A DNA stretch of 64,000 nt from G963665185 sp963665185 (GCA_963665185.2 CAXXPO010000015.1:62001-126000); one strand, 5' to 3'; shown: positions 41,672 to 50,845, numbered from the stretch's first letter. Notes: generated by a model from the sequence alone, not told the origin. Program-made: numbers and translations.

Positions 41672-42486
41672 GGCGGGACTCCTTTGGGGGAGGATGTTAC
41701 CTCGGGCCGGCCTGCCCGCACCAGCGATGCCAGGAAATCGGCGGGATCGGGCGCTGCCATGATGCTGGTTCCCACGAGCACGGCATCATAGCCTGCCCTT
41801 TCCATGGCGGTGACATCGCCGGGGTGTTGAATGCCGCTGGCGCTGATCCAGATTTCACTGTCCAGGCGCCGGGGAACCAGATCCAGGGCGTTGCGGGTGT
41901 CGGTGCGCAGGGTGTCCAGGTCGCGGCTGTTGACCTGGATGATGTCGGCTCCTGCCTGGCGGGCAAGGTCCAGATCGCGGGGGTCGAATATCTCCACAAC
42001 GGAATCCAGGCCGCAGTCGTCGGCGCATTGGCGCATGGCGGCGAGTTCGTCGGCGGTCTTGAACATGCGCACGATGAGCAGGATGGCGGAGGCGGGAGTG
42101 GCGGCCGTGGCCCGGATCTGCGCCGGGTCGAAGAGGAAGTCCTTGCGCAGGAGGGGCAGCGGGTCGCGGCCCAGGGCGTCCGCGATGTCGGCAAGGTAGC
42201 CGAGCCGTCCCTTGAAGTAGGCCTCCTCGGTGAGCACGGACATGGCCGCTGCTCCGCTTTTTTTGTAAAGGGCCGCGACCTCCTGGGGCGTAAGATGCAT
42301 GTTGATCTCGCCCTTGGAGGGCGAGGCCCGTTTGTATTCGGCGATGACGGCGCAGCCCGGCCGGGACAGGACGGTGCGGAATGCGGGCCGTTTTCCCGCA
42401 AATGGTGCAGGCATGCGGCCTGCCGCCTCGAGCTGGCGCAGGGTGTCAATTTCCTTGGCCTTGGCGGCCCTGAATTTATCCAGCAT
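41656..42486 (-). CDS. trpC: Indole-3-glycerol phosphate synthase
   Basis: 276 residues, TIM barrel. VIAEYKRASPSKGEI is the family signature with catalytic Lys; LTEEAYFKGRLGYLADI, LLRKDFLFD (second Lys) and VNSRDLDTL follow. It cyclises CdRP to IGP. It overlaps trpD by 11 bases and trpF by 16. Catalytic residues appear intact. At 276 residues it is slightly longer than typical (about 255-265), mostly at the C terminus. Confidence 0.96.
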   Translation of the reverse strand: MLDKFRAAKAKEIDTLRQLEAAGRMPAPFAGKRPAFRTVLSRPGCAVIAEYKRASPSKGEINMHLTPQEVAALYKKSGAAAMSVLTEEAYFKGRLGYLADIADALGRDPLPLLRKDFLFDPAQIRATAATPASAILLIVRMFKTADELAAMRQCADDCGLDSVVEIFDPRDLDLARQAGADIIQVNSRDLDTLRTDTRNALDLVPRRLDSEIWISASGIQHPGDVTAMERAGYDAVLVGTSIMAAPDPADFLASLVRAGRPEVTSSPKGVPPCACS

Positions 42487-43510
42487 GATGCATCACCTGG
42501 AATTTGCGTCCCGCGTCGCCGGACATGAGGGCCAGGCGGGCCTTCATGGTCGCGCCGTACAGGTCCATGTCGTCGTCCAGAAGCATGAGGGCGACGGTCA
42601 GGTTGAGCAGCAGCATCTGCTGCATGACCACGGGACCGTGTCCGTCCAGCAGGTCGCGCAGCACGTCGAGCGCTTCGGCCTTGTTGTTCACCTGGACGTT
42701 GGCGGGCGTTCCTCCGCCAAGGCCGATGGCCAGAGGGTCGAGGATCTCCTCCTCTATCTTGCCGTCGCGTACCCAGAGGATGGTGTTGGGGCCGAAGGGG
42801 CAGAGTTCGTCGTAGCCGCCATGGCCGTGCACCACGGCGGCACGGGTGACGCCGTTTTCAACGAGCGTCCGGGCCATGAGGGGCATCATGGCTTTCTGCG
42901 GCACCCCCAGTATCTGGTGGGTGGGCCGGGCCGGGTTGAGCAGGGGGCCCATCATGTTGAACAGGGTGCGGATGCCCAGGGCCTTGCGTACCGGGACAAC
43001 GTACTTGAAGGCCGGATGGAAGTTGGGCGCGAAGAGAAAGGCGAAGTTGTCTTTTTCCAGGGCCGCGGGCACGTCTTCCGGGCCGAGGTCCAGGGGCAGG
43101 CCCATGGCTTCGAGCACGTCGGCGCTGCCGCAGGTGGAGGAGACGGAACGGTTGCCGTGTTTGACCACCTTGTGCCCCATGGCGGCCAGCACCAGGGCGA
43201 CGCAGGTGGAGCAGTTGAACGAGCCTTTGTTGTCGCCGCCTGTGCCGCAGGTGTCGATGCGGACTTCCGGCATGGGTGGGGTGGACTGCCCGGAACCCCC
43301 GATTCCGGGAACCATGCGGGTATGTTGGAGGCAGGCGGCCACGCCGGCGGCCAGCTCGTCCGCGGTTTCGCCTTTGGCGCGCAACCCCATGAGCAGGGCG
43401 GCTGCCTGCGCCTCGCTGAGCTCCCCGCGCATGAGGCGGCCGAATGCGTCATCGGCCTGGCTGCGTTTCAGGTCGCGGCCTTGGGCCAGGGTTTCGAGAA
43501 TTTCTTTCAT
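42476..43510 (-). CDS. trpD: Anthranilate phosphoribosyltransferase
   Basis: 344 residues; attaches PRPP to anthranilate. MKEILETLAQGRDLKRSQAD starts a helical N-terminal domain. The PRPP-binding DTCGTGGDNKGSFNCST and KHGNRSVSSTCGSADVLEAMG motifs and the glycine-rich HGHGGYDEL are all present. ATG 43510 is chosen because the frame upstream overlaps the trpG end as nonsense. It is a separate protein from TrpG (not the enteric TrpGD fusion). Confidence 0.96.
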   Translation of the reverse strand: MKEILETLAQGRDLKRSQADDAFGRLMRGELSEAQAAALLMGLRAKGETADELAAGVAACLQHTRMVPGIGGSGQSTPPMPEVRIDTCGTGGDNKGSFNCSTCVALVLAAMGHKVVKHGNRSVSSTCGSADVLEAMGLPLDLGPEDVPAALEKDNFAFLFAPNFHPAFKYVVPVRKALGIRTLFNMMGPLLNPARPTHQILGVPQKAMMPLMARTLVENGVTRAAVVHGHGGYDELCPFGPNTILWVRDGKIEEEILDPLAIGLGGGTPANVQVNNKAEALDVLRDLLDGHGPVVMQQMLLLNLTVALMLLDDDMDLYGATMKARLALMSGDAGRKFQVMHHAG

Positions 43511-43521
43511 GGTGTGTCCCC

Positions 43522-44094
43522 TTAACTCAAAGATTGCGGGAAATTCGCCAGGAGTCGCGGTCCATGGGGCGAAAGGATGGATTCCGGGTGGAACTGCACT
43601 CCGGCCCAAGGCCTGTCCCTGTAGCGGATGGCCATGACTTCGTTGTCGTCTTCGGCGCGGGCCGTGATTTCCAATACCTTCGAGTTCTCGGCAGGCACCA
43701 CCAGCGAATGGTAGCGGCAGACCTGCATGGAGTTTTCAAGTCCTGTGAACAATCCCTTGCCGTCGTGCCGCACCGTGGATGTCTTGCCGTGCATGATGCG
43801 GCTGGCCAGACGCACGGGCGTTCCCGCGAAATGGCCCAGAATCTGATGTCCCAGGCAGACGCCCAGCACGGGGATGTGGCTGGGCAGCCGCTTGAGGAAT
43901 TCGAGGCACAGTCCGGCGTTTTCCGGATGGCTTGGGCCGGGCGAGATGCAGACCATTTTCAGCTCCGGGCTTTGGGCCAGGTCGAGCAGCTCGGGGCGGT
44001 CGTTGCGCACCACGGTAGGGTTTTTGCCGAGGACTTGGAAGGCCTGCACCAGATTGAAGGTGAAGGAATCGAAATTATCAATAAGTAAAAACAT
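43522..44094 (-). CDS. trpG: Anthranilate synthase glutamine amidotransferase component
   Basis: 190 residues; provides ammonia from glutamine to TrpE. MFLLIDNFDSFTFNLVQAF is the typical start. The class I GATase nucleophile PVLGVCLGHQ has the Cys, and the His-Glu pair lies in QFHPESILSP. The segment CISPGPSHPENAG forms the oxyanion loop. ATG 44094 follows GAGGGAGA; two extra upstream in-frame codon options exist. It overlaps the trpE end by 17 bases. Confidence 0.96.
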   Translation of the reverse strand: MFLLIDNFDSFTFNLVQAFQVLGKNPTVVRNDRPELLDLAQSPELKMVCISPGPSHPENAGLCLEFLKRLPSHIPVLGVCLGHQILGHFAGTPVRLASRIMHGKTSTVRHDGKGLFTGLENSMQVCRYHSLVVPAENSKVLEITARAEDDNEVMAIRYRDRPWAGVQFHPESILSPHGPRLLANFPQSLS

Positions 44095-45523
44095 CGCCGT
44101 CTCCCTCGCCATCAACCACCGTGCGGATGGCCTTGGCCTTGTTCAGGCATTCCTGCCATTCAGTTTCCGGGACCGAATCAAACACCAGGCCCCCTCCGGC
44201 CTGCCAGCAGACCTTGCCGTCGCGGACCCACAAACTGCGGATGGTGATCCCCGTGTCCAGGTCCACGCGGTCCTTGTCCAGTCCCAGCCAGCCTATGGCG
44301 CCGCCATAGGGACCGCGGGGAATGTTTTCCTTTTCGGCTATGATTTCCATGGCCCGCACCTTGGGAGCGCCGGAAAGCGTACCTGCCGGAAAGGTGGAGG
44401 CCAGTACGTCCATGGCGTCAAGGCCTTCCTTGAGGTCGGCTTCCACATAGCTGGTCAGATGCATGACATGGGAAAAACGCTCCACCTGCATAAACTGTTT
44501 CACTTCCACGCTGCCGGGCCTGGCAATGCGGCCCAGGTCGTTGCGGCCCAGGTCCACCAGCATGACGTGTTCGGCCCGTTCCTTGGGGTCCGCCAACAGC
44601 TCTTTGGCGTGGGTGTCGTCCTGGGTCGTTGTTTCGCCCCGTGGCCTGGTTCCGGCAATGGGCCGGGTTTCCACGCGTCCATCCGTGCAGCGAACCAGAA
44701 GTTCGGGCGAGGACCCAAGCAGGTCCAGACCGCTCAGACGCATGTAGAACATATAAGGGGAGGGGTTGACCTGCCGCAGCCTGCGGTAGAGTACGAACGG
44801 GTCTCCCTCGAATGGGGCCTCGAAGCGGTTGGAGAGGACAACCTGGATGCATTCTCCCTGGCGGATGAGTTCCTTGCATTGGGTTACGTTGTCCATGTAG
44901 GCTTCGCGTCCTGGTGAAACAGTAATTTCACCCACGGTGGGGGGTTCGGGTTTGCGGTGCAGGTTGCGCATGTCCATTTCCGGAATCTTGGCGGCGCCGG
45001 AGGTTCCGTTGTTGGAAATGCTCAGATGGCAGCAGCGGTGGTGCAAATGGTCGAACAGCACCACGTTGGCCGGGAGCACAAGGCTGGCCTCGATGTCCTC
45101 CGGCGGGATGGCGGGATTTTCTCCGCTGCTCAGTTTGGGTTCGAACAATCCGACCATGGCGTATCCGAAGTAGCCGTACAGGGCACGGGTGATGGCGGGC
45201 AGCTCGGAGAATTCATCGGCCGGCGCAATGTTCAGCATCTGCATGGCCTGGCGCACGCCCTGGTCGAAAGGCCGACCGTGCAATTGGTTTATGGAGGAAA
45301 CCCGGCTGTCCGAAGCCAGCACTTCGAGTTTGCCTCCCCGGCAGGTCAGGGTCAGGATGAAGTCCCAGGCAATGAGGCTGTAGCGGCCGAGCCGTCCGTC
45401 CACTTCCGCGCTTTCCAACAGGATGCCTGGGTTTTCACCCACCAGCCCGAGATAGAGGCTGATGGGGGTTTGGATGTCCGCGGGCATCCAGCGGCCCGTC
45501 TGCCTTAACGTGATGGGTTGCAT
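44078..45523 (-). CDS. trpE: Anthranilate synthase component I
   Basis: 481 residues. MQPITLRQTGRWMPADIQTP starts behind AAGGAGAA. The chorismate-binding domain is in the C-terminal half: LLGSSPELLVR, IAGTRPRGET, HVMLVDLGRNDLGRIARPGSV, FPAGTLSGAPKVRAMEII and YGGAIGWLG. The N-terminal LLESAEVDGRLGRYS contains the Leu-Leu-Glu-Ser feedback site seen in Trp-sensitive TrpE proteins. It catalyses chorismate to anthranilate with TrpG. It is preceded by an intrinsic terminator that would act as attenuator; the frame upstream of ATG 45523 is not coding. Confidence 0.96.
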   Translation of the reverse strand: MQPITLRQTGRWMPADIQTPISLYLGLVGENPGILLESAEVDGRLGRYSLIAWDFILTLTCRGGKLEVLASDSRVSSINQLHGRPFDQGVRQAMQMLNIAPADEFSELPAITRALYGYFGYAMVGLFEPKLSSGENPAIPPEDIEASLVLPANVVLFDHLHHRCCHLSISNNGTSGAAKIPEMDMRNLHRKPEPPTVGEITVSPGREAYMDNVTQCKELIRQGECIQVVLSNRFEAPFEGDPFVLYRRLRQVNPSPYMFYMRLSGLDLLGSSPELLVRCTDGRVETRPIAGTRPRGETTTQDDTHAKELLADPKERAEHVMLVDLGRNDLGRIARPGSVEVKQFMQVERFSHVMHLTSYVEADLKEGLDAMDVLASTFPAGTLSGAPKVRAMEIIAEKENIPRGPYGGAIGWLGLDKDRVDLDTGITIRSLWVRDGKVCWQAGGGLVFDSVPETEWQECLNKAKAIRTVVDGEGDGDVFTY

Positions 45524-45617
45524 AACTTCTCCTTGTGTGGTGTCCGCAAGGTTCAGAGGGTGAATCCTGCGGCGGGCGCGCACCGGCGGGCCTGTTTTTT
45601 GTTTTTGTTGCCGGGTA

Positions 45618-45655
45618 CAAAAAAAGGTCGTGTCCCCTGGGGAGGACACGACCTT
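45618..45655 (-). terminator. Intrinsic terminator/attenuator between tyrA and trpE
   Basis: On the minus strand AAGGTCGTGTCC (45655-45644), 8-base loop, GGACACGACCTT (45635-45624), then seven T (to 45619). It starts 25 bases after the tyrA stop and ends about 95 bases before trpE. CCTCCCC in stem/loop (45645-45639) is complementary to GGGGAGG (45698-45692) in the tyrA tail. Confidence 0.85.
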
Positions 45656-45680
45656 GTATAATTGCCACAACATGCCGTTT

Positions 45681-46499
45681 TTACTCAGGAACCTCCCCAT
45701 CTATAGTCTCACGCCACCACCAACCGGCGCGCTGAACGAGCAGGTCGATATCGCCGCCGGCGGCAACGTTGAGATGCGAGCGGAATTGGCGCACGCAATC
45801 GAGACTGTAGGGATTGGTTTCAAACATGGATTCAAACATTTCCGCGTCGTTGTTGAGCATTTTCTGGGCCGCTTCGAGCCGTCTTTTAAAGGACGGTGTG
45901 ACGAACCGGCTGATATTGGGCTGCCTTGCCGTGGCTGAAAGATACGACACTGTTGTTACGAAATTGAGTCCCTGGATGTATCCCAGGGCGATGTCGTGTT
46001 CCCTCGCCGTAGTTTCAAACGGTATGAACTTTAATTCTTGCATGAAACCGGCAACCGCGTCCAGGCTTTTTTTTGTGTTTTGGGCCGCATTGTCGTCCAT
46101 TGGCTGCACGGGGTCGATTCCGGGACACAGGGCCACCCGCCTGTCCTCGGGAGCGGGCATGTTGCCGCCGAAGAGCGGATGCGTACCCACCACAGGGCCT
46201 TTGTAGGCGGCCAGCATGCGGCGTATGGGGTTGGCCTTGACCGAACAGACGTCGGCCAGAATCTGTAGGCCGTCCAGGTGAGGGACGACCTGCCGGAGCA
46301 CCTGTGGAAATACGGACATGGGCACGCAAAGGAGCACGAGGTCCCGGCCCGGAATAAAGTCGGCCAGATCGTCGTCGGTCAGGGGTTTGTCCAGACCGGC
46401 GGCGTCCATGCCCGCTTCCAGGCAGGACGCCATGAACAGGGAGCCCATCTCGCCCCGGGAGCCGATCACGGCAATGCGCGAGATCCGTGCGGCACTCAT
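45681..46499 (-). CDS. tyrA: Prephenate dehydrogenase (TyrA), C-terminal Trp triplet
   Basis: 272 residues; converts prephenate to 4-hydroxyphenylpyruvate with NAD(P)+. N-terminal Rossmann motif RIAVIGSRGEMGSLFMASCLEAG, with the catalytic-domain blocks DVCSVKANPIRRML and VGTHPLFGG (catalytic His) and EHDIALGYIQGL. The C-terminal tail has three consecutive TGG codons (45722-45714), ten codons before the stop, with the trp terminator just beyond. It overlaps aroA (ATGA). No fused chorismate mutase is present; that activity is on PheA. Confidence 0.93.
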   Translation of the reverse strand: MSAARISRIAVIGSRGEMGSLFMASCLEAGMDAAGLDKPLTDDDLADFIPGRDLVLLCVPMSVFPQVLRQVVPHLDGLQILADVCSVKANPIRRMLAAYKGPVVGTHPLFGGNMPAPEDRRVALCPGIDPVQPMDDNAAQNTKKSLDAVAGFMQELKFIPFETTAREHDIALGYIQGLNFVTTVSYLSATARQPNISRFVTPSFKRRLEAAQKMLNNDAEMFESMFETNPYSLDCVRQFRSHLNVAAGGDIDLLVQRAGWWWRETIDGEVPE

Positions 46500-47836
46500 A
46501 ATTTGTTGCCCTTGCGGATTTTATCCCATTCCTTCCAGAAGGTGGGAAAGGATTTGGCAACGCAGTCCTGGTTGTCCAGACGGACCTTGATGCGGGCCAT
46601 TTCGAAGATGGTGAAGCACATGGCCATGCGATGGTCGCCGTAGGTTGTGAATTCCAGCTCCTTGCCCGCGGGCAGGGGAACGGGGTCGATGGACAGGCCG
46701 TCGGGGTACAACTTGGTGGTGCAGCCGGTTTTGGCGATCTGCGAGGCCAGCGCGGCCAGACGGTCGGATTCCTTGAGCCGCAGATGGGCCACGTTGCGGA
46801 TGCGCGTGGGCGAGTTGCAGAAGGCTGCGGCCACGGCCACGGCAGGGACCAGGTCGGGGCAGGACCCCATATCCACGTCCACGCCTTCGCGTTCGCCCGG
46901 TGCGATGCGCAGCGTGCCGCGGTCGAAATAGATCTGCGCTCCCATGCGCTTGAAGATGTCCACGGCGGCCCGGTCGCCCTGCACCGAGTCGGGGCGCAGG
47001 CCGTTCAGTTCCACGGCATGCCCCAGGAATCCGGCAGCCAGGAAGTAGGACGCGCTGCTCCAGTCGGCTTCCACGCTGTATTCCTGCGGGGTATATGCGC
47101 CAGGTTCCACGCGGAAGCGGACCTGCCCCGGAGTGAACCCGGACAGCTTGTGCCAGTCGGTTTCTTCAAACCCGGATTCGCACCGCTGAAAGATGCGGAC
47201 CTTCACGCCGAAATCTTCCATGGCTTGCAGGGTCAGGGCCACGTAGGGCCAGGAAACGGTCTTGCGGCCGCCCAGTCCCAGGTCCATGGCGCTTCGGGCC
47301 AGGGGCGCGCCCAGCAGCAGGCCGGACAGGAACTGGCTGGATTCTTCCAGGCTGACGTCGTCGTTGCCTCCGGCAAAACCATGGGCGTCGATGACCATGG
47401 GTGGACAGCCGGGCTTGCCCAGCCATTGCACTCCCGCGCCCTGGCGTTGCAGAACCTCGGTAAGTGCGCCTATGGGCCGTTCGTACATGCGGCCCGCGCC
47501 CGTGATGCGGAAAAATCCCTTTCCGGCTGCGGCCACGGCCGTCAGCAGGCGGCAGCTCGTGCCGGATTCGTTCATTTCCAGGGTGACGGGCTCGTCGGTT
47601 CCGCCGACGAGTCCCCCGGGATTGCCGGTCACAACCATGGTGTCGCCGTCGTCACGGATGGCGATGCCCCCGGCTTCCAGGCAGGCGCGCGTGGCGTGCA
47701 GGTCGTCGCTGTCCAGCACATTGGAAATCCTGGAAACGCCGTCGGCCATGGACGCGGCAATGAGCGCCCGGTGCGAGACCGATTTGGACGGCGGGGTCTT
47801 GATGCAAATGGGGTCGGCGTGGATAAGTTCGGCCAT
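46496..47836 (-). CDS. aroA: 3-phosphoshikimate 1-carboxyvinyltransferase (EPSP synthase)
   Basis: About 446 residues. The N-terminal KTPPSKSVSHRALIAASMADG is the shikimate-3-phosphate site; MNESGTSCRLLTAVAAAGKG and LRLKESDRLAALASQIAKTG are the usual EPSP synthase motifs. A second possible ATG, five codons earlier (47851), is less likely because GGAGAG lies at ribosome-site distance from 47836. The end overlaps the tyrA start by four bases. It makes EPSP, the substrate of chorismate synthase (aroC is not here). Confidence 0.95.
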   Translation of the reverse strand: MAELIHADPICIKTPPSKSVSHRALIAASMADGVSRISNVLDSDDLHATRACLEAGGIAIRDDGDTMVVTGNPGGLVGGTDEPVTLEMNESGTSCRLLTAVAAAGKGFFRITGAGRMYERPIGALTEVLQRQGAGVQWLGKPGCPPMVIDAHGFAGGNDDVSLEESSQFLSGLLLGAPLARSAMDLGLGGRKTVSWPYVALTLQAMEDFGVKVRIFQRCESGFEETDWHKLSGFTPGQVRFRVEPGAYTPQEYSVEADWSSASYFLAAGFLGHAVELNGLRPDSVQGDRAAVDIFKRMGAQIYFDRGTLRIAPGEREGVDVDMGSCPDLVPAVAVAAAFCNSPTRIRNVAHLRLKESDRLAALASQIAKTGCTTKLYPDGLSIDPVPLPAGKELEFTTYGDHRMAMCFTIFEMARIKVRLDNQDCVAKSFPTFWKEWDKIRKGNKL

Positions 47837-47854
47837 TGCTGTGCTCTCCATTGC

Positions 47855-49027
47855 TCAGGCGTGCCGCCTGGCGTCGATTTGCGGTCCTTTGGGATAGCTG
47901 CCGAGAATGCGGAAGGTCAGGCAGGCCTCTTCCAGCCGGGCAAGGGCGTTGCGCTGGGCGTCGGCATACAGGTCGCATTCCAGGTCGGCGAAAAAAACGT
48001 ATTTCCATTTCTCGCTTTTTATCGGACGTGATTCAAGCTTGGAAAGGTTCACACCTTCCTGGGCGGCCACGCTGAGCACGTTGGCCAATGCGCCGGGCTT
48101 GTTCGGCGTGGTGAAAAGTATGGATGTCTTCACGTTTTCCGGATCGCGTACCGGTTCCGGGCCGATGATGAAAAAGCGCGTCCAGTTGTCGGGCGAGTCC
48201 TCGATGGGCGAGGCCAGCACGTCCAAATCGCACATTTCCGCCAGTTTCAGATGGCCGATGGCGGCCACGCTCTTTCTTTTGGCTGTTATCATGCGGGCCG
48301 CGGCGGCCGTGCTTTCCGTGGGCGTTACGCGGGCCTGCGGCAGATTTGCCCGCAACCAGCCGCCGCATTGTTCCAATGCCTGGGGATGCGAGAAGACTTC
48401 ACGCACATCGCCCAAGGACGAGGCCTTGGAAAGCAGGCTGTGGCTGATGCGGGCAAAGACTTCGGACTGGATGTGGACCTCGTACTGCTGAAAATGGTCC
48501 AAACTCTGGCCCACGCTCCCCTGCAACGAGTTCTCCAGAGGGATGACGCCGTAATCCGCCTTGCCCCCGGCCACCGAGGCGAACACGCCTTCGATGTTGG
48601 GCCGGGGCGTGTAGTCCGCGCTCTTGCCCAGGTATTCCAACCCCGCGAAATAGGAGAACGTGCCTTCCGGTCCCAGGTAGACCACCTTGAGCCGCTGTTG
48701 CAGATCGCGCGACGAGGAGATGATTTCCCGGTAGATGGCGCGCAGATGCGCTCCGGGCAGGGGGCCGGGGTTTATCTCCTCCAGCTTGTCCAGCAGGGCG
48801 TTTTCCCTGGCCGGCTTGAAGATCTGTCCTCCCGAGCGGGCCTTGATGCGGCCGACGCGGCGGCTGATGCGGGCGCGGCGGTTGAGCAGTTCGACAAGCT
48901 CGTCGTCTATGGCGTCGATCTCCTTGCGCACGCTGGACAGGAGCTTCGCCTCGTCCAAGGGCGCGTCCGACGGCTGGAGCGGCGGGGCGTTCGTGGGGCT
49001 GGTTCCTGGCTTTTCATTGTCAGACAC
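47855..49027 (-). CDS. pheA: Chorismate mutase / prephenate dehydratase (P-protein)
   Basis: 390 residues. The N-terminal AroQ-type mutase (SSVRKEIDAIDDELVELLNRRARISRRVGRIK, about 30-110) is followed by the dehydratase domain (VVYLGPEGTFSYFAGLEYLG, the TESTAAAARMI segment with the conserved Thr) and an ACT regulatory domain (SILFTTPNKPGALANVLSV ... KLESRPIKSEKWKYVFFADLE) carrying the GALA and ESRP motifs that bind Phe. The start GTG 49027 follows GAGGAGA. It sits between aroB' and aroA in one operon. Confidence 0.96.
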   Translation of the reverse strand: MSDNEKPGTSPTNAPPLQPSDAPLDEAKLLSSVRKEIDAIDDELVELLNRRARISRRVGRIKARSGGQIFKPARENALLDKLEEINPGPLPGAHLRAIYREIISSSRDLQQRLKVVYLGPEGTFSYFAGLEYLGKSADYTPRPNIEGVFASVAGGKADYGVIPLENSLQGSVGQSLDHFQQYEVHIQSEVFARISHSLLSKASSLGDVREVFSHPQALEQCGGWLRANLPQARVTPTESTAAAARMITAKRKSVAAIGHLKLAEMCDLDVLASPIEDSPDNWTRFFIIGPEPVRDPENVKTSILFTTPNKPGALANVLSVAAQEGVNLSKLESRPIKSEKWKYVFFADLECDLYADAQRNALARLEEACLTFRILGSYPKGPQIDARRHA

Positions 49028-49039
49028 GGCTTTGTCTCC

Positions 49040-50032
49040 TCATCCTTCGCGGATGTCTTCGTCCACGCGCATGCCGAAATGGCGTCCCGCACTGTCCAGT
49101 CGGCATAAAATCTCGTCACCCACCTGCAGGGTTACCACGCTGACAGGTTCACCGCCAGGACGAACCAGCCGGATGGTTTCAGCGTTCTGCAAAAAGACGG
49201 AACCCTGCCCGTCCGGAGTTTCGGCACGGACCAGCAGCATGGGTCGCACTTCGGTCTTGAGCCTGCCGGTGACGGCCGTGCGGCATTGGCCGGTGTGGTC
49301 CACCACCAGGATTTCATCGCCTGCGTCCAACTCTTCCAGATAGCGGGTGGTGTCGCCGGGCATGAACGCATACGAATGCACGGCCCCGGCATTGACCCGG
49401 AACGGGCGGGAGGCGACGTAGGGGTTTTCCTCGGTTTCGCCGTGCACCAGAAAGGTGAAGGCGCTGGAATTGCCCACCAGCATGCCTTCGCCGGTGGCGA
49501 GCAGGCTCAGGGTGTCCACGCAGACGCGGTGCCCGAGTCCCACGGTTCTGATTTCCGTAATCCGTGCCGGAGCGAGGTCCAGCCGTCCCTGGCCTATCTT
49601 GGCCTGGGCAACGATCGCCTTGGACTGCATGGCCGAATCCGCCGGAACAACCAGAAAATCCGCGCCTTTTTCCAGGATGCCCAGAGCCAGCCGGGCCTCT
49701 TCTCCGGACCGGACTTCCATGCCCAGCATTCCGCCCGTACCGCGCCGTGCGGCCAGCAGGTTCTCCACGGGGATGATTTCCACGCCCTGGCGCAGGCAGA
49801 TCTTTTTCCCCTGGGCCAGCAGCGCGGCGGCGGCCTGTTCGTCGTCCTTGCAGTCGATGGATGCGAAATGCATGTCTTCCAGAGCCAGGGCCGGGATTCT
49901 GGACAGGGAGGTGATTTCGTCCAGGTGGGCCGGTGCGGCGATGACCGCGTCCACGCCCGATTCCAATGCCATGGTCACCTGGTCCTTGTCGTAGGGATCA
50001 GCCATGTAGTAGATGAGTTTTGTTGTGGACAC
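49040..50032 (-). CDS. 3-dehydroquinate synthase II (archaeal type, AroB')
   Basis: 330 residues, MJ1249 family. It catalyses the NAD-dependent oxidative deamination and cyclisation of ADH to 3-dehydroquinate, replacing classical AroB. Recognisable features are the N-terminal IYYMADPYDKDQVTMALESGVDAV, MEVRSGEEARLALGILEKGADFL, GLGHRVCVDTLSLLATGEGMLVGNSS and ASRPFRVNAGAVHSYAFMPG. The start GTG 50032 follows AAGGGGT and is 4 bases from the aldolase-like gene. Together they make the DAHP-independent route. Confidence 0.93.
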   Translation of the reverse strand: MSTTKLIYYMADPYDKDQVTMALESGVDAVIAAPAHLDEITSLSRIPALALEDMHFASIDCKDDEQAAAALLAQGKKICLRQGVEIIPVENLLAARRGTGGMLGMEVRSGEEARLALGILEKGADFLVVPADSAMQSKAIVAQAKIGQGRLDLAPARITEIRTVGLGHRVCVDTLSLLATGEGMLVGNSSAFTFLVHGETEENPYVASRPFRVNAGAVHSYAFMPGDTTRYLEELDAGDEILVVDHTGQCRTAVTGRLKTEVRPMLLVRAETPDGQGSVFLQNAETIRLVRPGGEPVSVVTLQVGDEILCRLDSAGRHFGMRVDEDIREG

Positions 50033-50035
50033 GCC

Positions 50036-50845
50036 TTACCCCTTGAGCCGTTCCAAAGCCTGGTCCAGCTCCCAATCCTCATGTACGATGCCGCGCAGCA
50101 CCTGGACCAGCAGCCTGGGGTCTTCAGCCTGGAAGATGTTGCGTCCGATGGACAATCCGCGTCCTCCTGCCAGTATGGAATCATGCACCATGCGTACCAG
50201 GGCCTCGGTGCTGTCCAGTTTTTCGCCTCCGGCGATCACCACGGGCACGCAGCAGCCTTCCACGACCCTGGCAAAGGACTCCATATCACCGGTGTACGGC
50301 ACTTTGACGACGTCCGCGCCCAGCTCCACGCCCACGCGGGCGCAATGGGCCACGGTGTCCGGGGCGAACTGGTTGATGCCCTTGCCGCGGGCGTAGATCA
50401 TGGCCAGGACCGGAACGCCCCAGTAGGAGGCCTCGGTGCAGACACGGCCCAGGTCGCGCAGCATGTCGCATTCGGCGTCGTCGCCCAGGTTCACGTGCAG
50501 GGAGACGGCGTCCGCGCCCAGCCGGATGGCTTCTTCCACCGTGCCCACCAGGCACTTGGCATTGGGCCGGGGCGAAAGGCTGGTGCTGGCCGAAAGGTGG
50601 CAGATGAGGCCGATGTCCTTGCCCGCCCCGCGATGGCCGCAGCGGATAAGCCCCTTGTGCATAAGCACGGCATTGGCGCCGCCGTCCACCACGCTGTTGA
50701 CGGTTTCGCGCAGATCCACCAGGCCGTAGATGGGACCGACCGAAACCCCGTGATCCAGGGGGACCACGATGGTTCTTCCGGTGATGCGGTTGAAGATGCG
50801 TTCCAACCGAATGCTTTTGCCGATGTGTGTGCTTGAATTGTCCAT
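50036..50845 (-). CDS. 2-amino-3,7-dideoxy-D-threo-hept-6-ulosonate synthase (ADH synthase, AroA')
   Basis: 269 residues, DeoC/LacD-class I aldolase, family of MJ0400. MDNSSTHIGKSIRLERIFNR, then TIVVPLDHGVSVGPIYGLVD, a Lys-containing VVKVPYTGD (Schiff-base Lys) and the phosphate-binding GGRGLSIGRNIFQ. It condenses a C-4 aldehyde with a C-3 unit to ADH, the first step of the archaeal-type shikimate entry. Starts at ATG 50845 (GGGGAAC site). The frame upstream runs through the attenuator and is not used. First enzyme gene after the leader peptide. Confidence 0.93.
   Translation of the reverse strand: MDNSSTHIGKSIRLERIFNRITGRTIVVPLDHGVSVGPIYGLVDLRETVNSVVDGGANAVLMHKGLIRCGHRGAGKDIGLICHLSASTSLSPRPNAKCLVGTVEEAIRLGADAVSLHVNLGDDAECDMLRDLGRVCTEASYWGVPVLAMIYARGKGINQFAPDTVAHCARVGVELGADVVKVPYTGDMESFARVVEGCCVPVVIAGGEKLDSTEALVRMVHDSILAGGRGLSIGRNIFQAEDPRLLVQVLRGIVHEDWELDQALERLKG

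Noticed and set aside
45523..45700. In-frame extension of trpE upstream, with M-L-W-Q-L-Y as possible trp leader
   Set aside because: Only one Trp codon and no ribosome site; it runs through the terminator. The Trp triplet in tyrA is the better sensing element.
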